From the NCBI GenBank assembly GCA_900549975.1, contig URQK01000045.1, positions 1 through 12,125 on the forward strand: a DNA stretch of 12,125 nt. The letters are read 5' to 3'. Origin of the DNA: an uncultured Mollicutes bacterium (GTDB lineage Bacteria; Bacillota_I; Bacilli_A; RFN20; CAG-826). The translations under genes were made by a program, and so were the position numbers. A model generated the notes under the pieces. It saw nothing but the letters and a program-made list of their open reading frames with translations, ran no database searches and was not told where the DNA came from. Shown one piece after another: positions 7,581-12,125 of the stretch (positions are counted from its first letter, which is position 1; each line of letters opens with the position of its first letter).

Positions 7581-8123
7581 CTAATTTTTATGGTATAAGA
7601 AACATTCCTTTTCATGGGAATTAATTATACCAATAGCTTGTAAATATGAATAAATAATAGTGCTACCAACAAATTTCATACCTCTAGATATTAAATCAAG
7701 TGATATTTTATCGGATAACTCATTAGTGGTTAAATCAATTTCAAAATATGTAATACCATTAGTAAATGTACATAAATATTGATAAAATGAACCAAATTCA
7801 TTTTGTATTTGTTTAAATATTTTAGCATTTTCAATGCTTGCTATTATTTTTCTTTTGTTTCTAACAATGCCTTTATTATTAATTAACTCATCAATTTTTG
7901 CTTGGCCATAATTTATAATTTTATTAATATCAAAATTATCATATGCATTTTTAAATGTCTCTCTTTTATTTAATATGCATTCCCAAGATAGACCAGCTTG
8001 AAATGATTCTAAAATAAGCATTTCTAATAAATATCTTTCATCAGTATTTAATAATCCCCATTCCTTATCATGATAAGTGACATATATAGGATTATCTAGA
8101 TTACACCATTTACACCTATTCAT
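7581..8123 (-). CDS. tag: DNA-3-methyladenine glycosylase I
   Basis: This 180-residue enzyme removes 3-methyladenine from alkylated DNA and starts base excision repair. The family zinc site is complete: C4 and H18 near the N-terminus with H170 and C174 near the C-terminus, matching C4, H17, H175 and C179 of E. coli Tag. The base-binding segment LESFQAGLSW (38-47) contains E39 and W47, equivalent to the E38 and W46 of E. coli. The C-terminal FVGSTIIYSYLQAIG (151-165) is also typical. Length is close to the 187 residues of E. coli Tag, so the gene is intact. The ATG lies 5 bp after the ogt stop, and its ribosome binding site (AAGGA) is inside the last codons of ogt. Translational coupling with ogt is likely; both repair methylation damage. 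Confidence 0.95.
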   Translation of the reverse strand: MNRCKWCNLDNPIYVTYHDKEWGLLNTDERYLLEMLILESFQAGLSWECILNKRETFKNAYDNFDINKIINYGQAKIDELINNKGIVRNKRKIIASIENAKIFKQIQNEFGSFYQYLCTFTNGITYFEIDLTTNELSDKISLDLISRGMKFVGSTIIYSYLQAIGIINSHEKECFLYHKN

Positions 8124-8128
8124 AATAA

Positions 8129-8650
8129 TTATTTCCTTGGCATTACAAAAGAACTTGTATCAATGCCTTCTAGTTCTAATAATTTGATTTTATTAAGAAT
8201 CCCTCCGCCATAACCAGTTATATTATTTTTAGTACCCATTACGCGGTGACAAGGTATAATAATGCATATTTGATTAGTACCAACTGCATGACCAATAGCT
8301 TGAGCAGACATTTTTTTGATGCCTCGTGCATTAGCAATTTCTTTAGCAATTTCATTATAAGTAATAGTTTTGCCATACGGGATTTTAAGCATTATTTCAT
8401 AGACGCTTTTTTGAAATTCAGTAGTTTTAACTTTGTATTTTGGCGTAAAACCAGGGTTGAATCCGCTAAAATAAATATCTAGCCATTTTTTGGTTTCATC
8501 AAAAATAGATAAATTTTTATATTCATTATTGACCATATGTTTGTTACTATCTTTAGATTTGTCAAACCATAAGCCAGTAAGATATTCTCCATCACTTTCT
8601 AATTTTATAATTCCTAATGGAGATAAGTATTCGTTAAAAAAATTGCTCAT
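8129..8650 (-). CDS. ogt: Methylated-DNA--protein-cysteine methyltransferase
   Basis: The 173-residue suicide enzyme transfers the alkyl group from O6-methylguanine (and O4-methylthymine) in DNA to its own cysteine. The active site PCHR is at 133-136, with C134 as acceptor, preceded by the Ile-rich strand of the family. The DNA-binding helix region MSAQAIGHAVG (114-124) has Gln where many members have the arginine finger; the Gln form is common in Firmicutes. The C-terminal GYGGG...LLELEG (147-162) completes the domain. The N-terminal Ogt ribonuclease-like domain is present but short. It is first gene of the ogt-tag-CBS-MBL operon. The ribosome binding site GGTGGTGAT is long and good, but partly lies in an inverted repeat. 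There is no Ada regulatory domain. The name could equally be mgmt-type adaB. Confidence 0.95.
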   Translation of the reverse strand: MSNFFNEYLSPLGIIKLESDGEYLTGLWFDKSKDSNKHMVNNEYKNLSIFDETKKWLDIYFSGFNPGFTPKYKVKTTEFQKSVYEIMLKIPYGKTITYNEIAKEIANARGIKKMSAQAIGHAVGTNQICIIIPCHRVMGTKNNITGYGGGILNKIKLLELEGIDTSSFVMPRK

Positions 8651-8657
8651 AAAATCA

Positions 8658-8683
8658 CCACCATTATTTTAACAAATTGGTGG
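8658..8683 (-). promoter_or_regulatory. Inverted repeat covering the ogt ribosome binding site
   Basis: On the minus strand CCACCA (8683-8678) is followed after 14 AT-rich bases by TGGTGG (8663-8658). The second arm is the core of the ogt ribosome binding site GGTGGTGAT, ending four bases before the ATG. If transcribed, a 6-bp GC-rich stem would hide the site. Transcription has to start upstream of 8683 for this to matter, and I find no firm promoter, so this is a candidate only. Confidence 0.3.
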
Positions 8684-8695
8684 TTGTTTTGATAT

Positions 8696-8713
8696 AAAAA
8701 AATGTGCCATTTT
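8696..8713 (-). terminator. Weak terminator candidate after the MATE gene
   Basis: On the minus strand AAAATG and CATTTT pair around a GCA loop and run into seven T (8702-8696), starting 10 bp after the MATE stop. The stem is only 6 bp and AT-rich, so it may be partial; readthrough into ogt cannot be excluded. Confidence 0.35.
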
Positions 8714-8722
8714 ATGATTGTT

Positions 8723-10123
8723 TTAATTCAAAGAAGAATTGTTTTGCTTTTGTTTTTTAACTTCTTCTTCGCGCTTTTTAAATACACGTGGAAAAGTAGT
8801 AAAAATAACGATGCTTGTAATTATTCCAGCAATAAAATCAGCGATACCTTCCGACATATAAACACCTTTAAAACCAATTGTATGCGTTAAAATAATGCAT
8901 ATAGGAATAAGAATAATAACTTTTCTTAAAACCGCCAAAATAAGAGCGGATTTTGCTTGCCCTAAAGCCACGTTGATGTTTTGTAAAGTCATTTGTACAA
9001 AAAACATAATAGAACCCATTAAGAATAATGGTGTGTATTTTATTACAATATCACTAACTTCCTCACTAGCAGAGAATATTAAAGCATATATTTTTGGAAA
9101 TACTAATGATAATGACCAAACAATTACGGCATAACAAAAAGCAATTATTGTTACGTCTTTAATGCCTTCTTTTAATCTTTTGGCATTACCCGCTCCATAA
9201 TTATAACTTGCAAATGGTTGCATGCCATAACCAAGTCCATTTAATGGTAATGAGATTAATTGTAAAGCACTTAGCATAATTGTAAGAGCGGCGGTATAAT
9301 TAGCGTCGTCATTAGTGGCCCACTTTAAATTGTTATTAAAGACAATCTGAATAGCACATTCGGTAATAGTCATAATAAATGGTGATAGACCTAAAGATAG
9401 TATTTTCAAAATACGTATTTTATCAAATTGAAAATGTTTTAAATTTATCCTAAATATACTTTTTTTAGAATGTAGATAAATAATAATCCAAACAAATGAA
9501 ATAAACTGCGATATAACTGTGGCTAAACTTGCTCCATCAACACCCATTTTAAAAACAAATATGAATAATGGATCTAAAGCAATATTAATGATTGCTCCAA
9601 TTAGTATGGATAGCATAGCAATAAGCGATTTACCTTGTGCGGTAATAAATGGATTAAGCCCTTGCGCTAATAAGACAAACACTGAACCTAGTCCATATAT
9701 TTTTAAATAACTAGCAGCATATTTAACTGCACTAGTGGGACAACCAAATAGTTCAACAATATTTTGAGCAAATATATAAACAATAAAGCTTATAATTATT
9801 CCTAATATAAAAAGTAAGATGAATGAAGTATTAAAAATTTTATTTGCCTCTTCTTTATCATTTTCTCCTAATTTCATTGTGGCAAGAGGAGAACCGCCTA
9901 AACCTATTAAATTAGCAAAAGCTTGAATGATAATCGTCAAGGGAAGTACTATTCCAAGTGCTGCAAGAGCGTCCATGCCCGTTACTTCTATATTTGAAAC
10001 ATAAATGCGATCAACGATGTTATATAAAAAAGTAATAAGTTGTGCAATAACTGCGGGGATAGTTAATTTAAATACTAATGGTAATATCTTTCCACTTTTT
10101 AATTCTTCTGTCGAATTGTTCAT
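8723..10123 (-). CDS. MATE-family multidrug/toxin exporter
   Basis: This 466-residue inner-membrane protein has about twelve hydrophobic segments in two repeated halves, the layout of the MATE (NorM/MepA/DinF) cation-coupled exporters. The first helix region (residues 15-45) carries the family pattern LTIPAVIAQLITFLYNIVDR. Around the middle, GMQPFASYNYGAGN is the conserved MATE signature at the start of the second half. Length fits the family. The C-terminus is Lys- and Gln-rich. It resembles the MepA-like Firmicute branch more than NorM, but the substrate cannot be told from sequence. The start is supported by AGGTAAAG upstream. It lies 18 bp after the 72-residue gene and is probably co-transcribed with it. 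No regulator gene of the MarR or TetR type is adjacent. Confidence 0.93.
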   Translation of the reverse strand: MNNSTEELKSGKILPLVFKLTIPAVIAQLITFLYNIVDRIYVSNIEVTGMDALAALGIVLPLTIIIQAFANLIGLGGSPLATMKLGENDKEEANKIFNTSFILLFILGIIISFIVYIFAQNIVELFGCPTSAVKYAASYLKIYGLGSVFVLLAQGLNPFITAQGKSLIAMLSILIGAIINIALDPLFIFVFKMGVDGASLATVISQFISFVWIIIYLHSKKSIFRINLKHFQFDKIRILKILSLGLSPFIMTITECAIQIVFNNNLKWATNDDANYTAALTIMLSALQLISLPLNGLGYGMQPFASYNYGAGNAKRLKEGIKDVTIIAFCYAVIVWSLSLVFPKIYALIFSASEEVSDIVIKYTPLFLMGSIMFFVQMTLQNINVALGQAKSALILAVLRKVIILIPICIILTHTIGFKGVYMSEGIADFIAGIITSIVIFTTFPRVFKKREEEVKKQKQNNSSLN

Positions 10124-10141
10124 ATGCTTTACCTACATCAT

Positions 10142-10360
10142 TTAAGCAATTTTTTTAAATAATATTGTTTGTTCTTTCATGTTAATTTTTATGACTTCAT
10201 AACCAAAAGAAAGAAGTTCTTTTTTATATTTTAAAAATGAGTGATCAATATTAAAACTAAGAATATCTTTGATTTGTTCGAATGTTAATTTGAACTCATT
10301 TATCGCTTTGTTTGAAAAAGTAGATGAGATATACTCCCAAAGTTTTTCATATTTACTCAT
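10142..10360 (-). CDS. Small uncharacterised protein, DUF7662-like (72 aa)
   Basis: The 72-residue soluble protein starts at an ATG with AGGTGG (10373-10368) at good distance. It begins with MSKYEKLWEYI, has a middle stretch predicted helical (FEQIKDIL), then HSFLKYKKEL and a final basic, beta-prone segment with MKEQT. From memory this order (YxxLWxYL, a short LTFEQI helix, HSFxxxK, and a strand ending in xxFxK) resembles the small DUF7662 proteins, whose function I do not know. There is no transmembrane segment or Cys cluster. It sits between the tRNA-Trp terminator and the MATE gene, 18 bp from the latter. Whether it has anything to do with export is unknown. The protein is probably real, given its ribosome binding site and spacing. 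Confidence 0.65.
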   Translation of the reverse strand: MSKYEKLWEYISSTFSNKAINEFKLTFEQIKDILSFNIDHSFLKYKKELLSFGYEVIKINMKEQTILFKKIA

Positions 10361-10391
10361 AGTTTAACCACCTAACTATTGATTTTAAAAT

Positions 10392-10422
10392 AAAAAGTCC
10401 GGTTCACATTATGAATCGAACT
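10392..10422 (-). terminator. Rho-independent terminator after tRNA-Trp
   Basis: On the minus strand AGTTCGATTCAT (10422-10411) pairs with GTGAACCGGACT (10407-10396) around a 3-base loop: 11 of 12 positions pair, including G-U, with one A-C mismatch. Five U-coding positions follow, then TATTTT. It begins 11 bp after the encoded CCA end of the tRNA and ends about 30 bp before the next gene. Confidence 0.85.
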
Positions 10423-10433
10423 AATAATTCGTA

Positions 10434-10507
10434 TGGCAGGGGCGGCAGGAATCGAACCCGCAATAACGGTTTTGGAGACCGTTGCTATACCATTTAACTA
10501 CGCCCCT
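10434..10507 (-). tRNA. trnW: tRNA-Trp (anticodon CCA)
   Basis: The 74-nt gene includes the encoded 3' CCA (10436-10434). The acceptor stem AGGGGCG (10507-10501) pairs with CGCCCCT (10444-10438), and the discriminator is G. The anticodon arm is ACGGT-CTCCAAA-ACCGT, so the anticodon is CCA, at 10475-10473, reading UGG. The T arm is GCGGG-TTCGATT-CCTGC with one G-U pair. The variable loop is only 4 nt. The AGGGGCG acceptor stem and G discriminator are typical of bacterial tRNA-Trp. It begins 11 nt after the yqeY stop, so it is probably cut out of a yqeY-tRNA transcript. The unmodified CCA anticodon would be expected to read UGG, not UGA. Confidence 0.97.
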
Positions 10508-10518
10508 ATGACTCGAGT

Positions 10519-10941
10519 CTAGAGACTACGAGCGACTTTGTTAACTAAGCCCATATCGACTTTGCCAGCAAAGTTTGCTTTGAAGTGCTTCATAATAGAA
10601 GGAATTGATTTATCTTCTAATTTGCCAATTTCTTCTTTTATTTCATCTTCTGATAACATCTTAGGTAAATAAGCCTTAAGAGTGTTTTCTTGTGTTTCAA
10701 TAGCGCTAACACGATCAGGACGATTTACTTTGATAAATCCATCTTTTTCGTCTTGTAATTCTTTAAGAGTCTTAGAGATAATTGCCACTAAATCAGCGTC
10801 GGAAATTTCTTTTCCTTGAGCCTTTAATTCAATGCCCATAAGATTATATTTATTAATTACTACAGATAATGCTGCACGTGATTCTTTATCTTTTGCTTTT
10901 AAAGCTTCCATGCTTGCTTTCTTTAATTCATTAATTAACAT
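10519..10941 (-). CDS. yqeY: GatB/YqeY domain protein
   Basis: This 140-residue soluble helical protein belongs to the YqeY family, related to the C-terminal tRNA-binding region of the GatB subunit of Asp-tRNA(Asn)/Glu-tRNA(Gln) amidotransferase. The conserved N-terminal LKKASMEALKAKDKESR, the KELQDEKDGF helix around the middle, and the C-terminal part with MKHF and GKVDMGLVN support the family. Its exact function is not settled, but a tRNA-related role is usual, which fits the tRNA gene behind it. Start choice: an in-frame GTG at 10950 lies inside the ribosome binding site AAGAGGTGAG (10955-10946) and would leave no spacing, so the ATG at 10941, five bases after that site, is used. It has a clear promoter at 10969-10996 and forms a two-gene unit with tRNA-Trp. 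Confidence 0.93.
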   Translation of the reverse strand: MLINELKKASMEALKAKDKESRAALSVVINKYNLMGIELKAQGKEISDADLVAIISKTLKELQDEKDGFIKVNRPDRVSAIETQENTLKAYLPKMLSEDEIKEEIGKLEDKSIPSIMKHFKANFAGKVDMGLVNKVARSL

Positions 10942-10968
10942 AACGCTCACCTCTTAAACGCACATATA

Positions 10969-10996
10969 ATGATAACATATTTTAATCATTTTTCAA
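10969..10996 (-). promoter_or_regulatory. Promoter of yqeY-tRNA-Trp
   Basis: On the minus strand TTGAAA (-35, 10996-10991) is followed after 16 bp by TATCAT (10974-10969). The -10 is preceded by TGT, giving an extended -10. The predicted transcript start near 10962 leaves about 20 nt of leader before the yqeY ATG. It is the best sigma-A type promoter in the window. Confidence 0.75.
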
Positions 10997-10997
10997 G

Positions 10998-11022
10998 AAA
11001 AATTATTATTAGTCCGTAATAA
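10998..11022 (-). terminator. Weak terminator candidate after the ABC-F gene
   Basis: On the minus strand TTATTA (11022-11017) and TAATAA (11011-11006) pair around a CGGAC loop, with TTTTT at 11002-10998 after a 3-base gap. The stem is short and AT-only, so termination may be weak. It abuts the yqeY -35 box. Confidence 0.35.
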
Positions 11023-11030
11023 AAGTAGTT

Positions 11031-12125
11031 TTATGCATCAAAATTGCTTATATAGTATTCTAATAACTCATCATATTCTTTTTCAAATTGCTTTTGTTTA
11101 TATTCTAATTCTTGCATTTTTTTAGAGTCCATATAGTTTTCTTCTAAAAATTGCGCATCTTTTAATTCTTGGATTTTTCCTTCTAAGATTTCTAATTTTT
11201 CTTCACATTTTAATTTGGATAGTCCAGAACTTTTAGTTTTAGTAATTACTTTTTTTTCTTTTTTTTCTTTTACTTCATTAGAAAAAAACAAATCTTTTAA
11301 ATCTTCTTTTAAAGAAGCGTAATTACCTTCTTCTAGATATGTTTTATGATTACTAATATAAAGTATTCGATTAGCTAAAGTATCAACGAAGTAACGGTCA
11401 TGAGAAACTAATATAATTGCCCCGCCATAACTTTCTAAAGCATTAATTAAGGCCTCTTTAGCAATTAAATCAAGATGGTTTGTAGGTTCATCTAATAGTA
11501 ATAAATCATAATTATTTAAAACTAATTTTGCTAATATGAGACGCATTTTCTCTCCGCCGGATAATACTTTAACCACCTTAAAAACATCATCATCATGAAA
11601 ACCAAATTTTCCCAAGTGATTACGAATTTCTTTTTCTAACATGTTTTCAAAAGAATTTTGAATATATTCAATAAGTGTGTATGAACAATCATCTAAACCG
11701 AAATCATTTTGCGCTAAATAACCAATATTTAATGGCCTTAAAAAATCAATAGAACCGCTTAATAATCTAATTTGATGCATAATGGTTTTTAAGATAGTGG
11801 TTTTACCGCATCCATTATCGCCCATAATGGCTAAATGGTCATCACTAAAAAGAGTTAAATTAACTTCATCAAATAAAGGCTTATCATAACCGAAAAGACA
11901 ATTAGTAAATAACATAATTTTTTTACCTTTTAAACTATCACCTTGAAAAGAAATTTTTAAACTGCTTTTTGCTTCATAGGGCTTATCAATTATTTTCATG
12001 TGTTCTAGTTTTTTTTCACGATCTTTAGCGCGCGCTACAAAGCGAGGTTTAGGTTTAAAATATTCAATAAATCTTTTAAGTTTTTCGATTTCTTTTTGTT
12101 GTGAATTGTAGTTTTTAAGTTGAAG
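11031..12125 (-). CDS. ABC-F family ATPase, C-terminal part (5' end outside window)
   Basis: The last 364 residues of an ABC-F protein are visible. An in-frame ATG at 11999 is internal: the reading frame stays open to the window edge. Fragment residues 1-42 are the charged helical linker between the two ABC domains, with the typical QQKEIEKLKRFI pattern and a RAKDR stretch. The second ABC domain follows, with Walker A GDNGCGKT (102-109), the signature LSGGE (188-192), Walker B LLLLDEP (208-214) and the His switch SH (241-242). Residues 285-362 form a Lys/Glu-rich C-terminal extension, probably coiled coil. There is no membrane segment. ABC-F proteins act on ribosomes as translation factors or as antibiotic resistance factors. 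The subfamily cannot be judged without the N-terminal domain and the full linker. Terminated weakly just before the yqeY promoter. Confidence 0.93.
   Translation of the reverse strand, partial: LQLKNYNSQQKEIEKLKRFIEYFKPKPRFVARAKDREKKLEHMKIIDKPYEAKSSLKISFQGDSLKGKKIMLFTNCLFGYDKPLFDEVNLTLFSDDHLAIMGDNGCGKTTILKTIMHQIRLLSGSIDFLRPLNIGYLAQNDFGLDDCSYTLIEYIQNSFENMLEKEIRNHLGKFGFHDDDVFKVVKVLSGGEKMRLILAKLVLNNYDLLLLDEPTNHLDLIAKEALINALESYGGAIILVSHDRYFVDTLANRILYISNHKTYLEEGNYASLKEDLKDLFFSNEVKEKKEKKVITKTKSSGLSKLKCEEKLEILEGKIQELKDAQFLEENYMDSKKMQELEYKQKQFEKEYDELLEYYISNFDA

Noticed and set aside
8651..8690. GGTGGTGA in the ogt leader as part of a T-box or other riboswitch
   Set aside because: There is no specifier stem, no T-box consensus with ACCGCG, and the leader is too short. 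It is a ribosome binding site.
10396..10422. The terminator arm AGTTCGATTC resembling a tRNA T-arm, as a broken tRNA or an attachment site
   Set aside because: The likeness covers about ten bases, no other tRNA parts are present, and the whole element is explained by a terminator hairpin. No integrase or phage genes are near.
10511..10527. Adjacent CTCGAG and TCTAGA sites near the yqeY stop, as a cloning artefact
   Set aside because: They lie within or next to an intact yqeY C-terminus with natural sequence on both sides. Two hexamers close together can occur by chance.
10942..10950. GTG at 10950 as the start of yqeY
   Set aside because: This GTG is part of the ribosome binding site itself and leaves no spacing; the ATG at 10941 fits.
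11997..11999. ATG at 11999 as the start of the ABC-F gene
   Set aside because: The frame stays open to the window edge, and the upstream translation matches the inter-domain linker of ABC-F proteins, so this Met is internal.
1..12125. CRISPR array, insertion sequence or toxin-antitoxin pair
   Set aside because: I found no regular direct repeats, transposase, terminal inverted repeats or small gene pair with such features. Nearly all bases are taken up by the listed genes.

Overview
This is a strongly AT-rich chromosomal segment from a low-GC Gram-positive bacterium. It most resembles an uncultured gut member of the Bacilli, in the Erysipelotrichia / RF39 / Mollicutes-related range. The evidence is A/T-biased codon use, strong AGGAGG-type ribosome binding sites, very tight gene packing, a CCA-encoding tRNA gene, and a gene set of FeoAB with its Cys-rich partner, Trk, YqeY and ABC-F. 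Every Trp codon I checked is TGG, and none of the 13 visible stop codons is TGA. The taxonomic placement is inference.

Left third, plus strand. The tail of a protein that looks like the GGGtGRT family ends at 185 and is closed by a strong terminator. Next comes a ferrous-iron uptake unit: a -10 region, a 9+9 inverted repeat that could be a metal-responsive operator, a fused FeoA-FeoB transporter (347-2698), and a 48-residue FeoB-associated Cys-rich membrane peptide (2699-2845) that starts on the base after the feoB stop. A short gap with an extended -10 leads into a complete Trk potassium uptake pair, trkA then trkH, 5 bp apart. A 26-bp bidirectional terminator separates trkH from the convergent minus-strand genes.

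Middle, minus strand, read right to left. A tight four-gene operon runs ogt (O6-alkylguanine repair), tag (3-methyladenine glycosylase I), a two-CBS-domain protein resembling DarB/CbpB, and a membrane-anchored ComEC-like metallo-beta-lactamase with an N-terminal DUF2188-like domain. Gaps are 5-12 bp, and ribosome binding sites overlap the preceding stop codons. The first two genes repair alkylated DNA. Why a likely nucleotide sensor and a surface hydrolase follow them is open.

Right third, minus strand. The end of an ABC-F ATPase gene (11031 to past the window edge) is followed by a clear promoter, yqeY, and a tRNA-Trp(CCA) gene only 11 nt after the yqeY stop. A good hairpin terminator follows. 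Past it lie a small 72-residue gene and a MATE-family exporter, with no convincing promoter of their own.

I see no insertion sequence, phage gene, CRISPR array or other clear mobile element. Most of the window is ordinary housekeeping and transport. The points worth a second look are the Feo leader repeat, the histidine-rich FeoA-FeoB linker, the DNA repair/CBS/MBL operon, the mRNA-linked tRNA, the absence of TGA stops, and the terminator just before the DUF-MATE pair.
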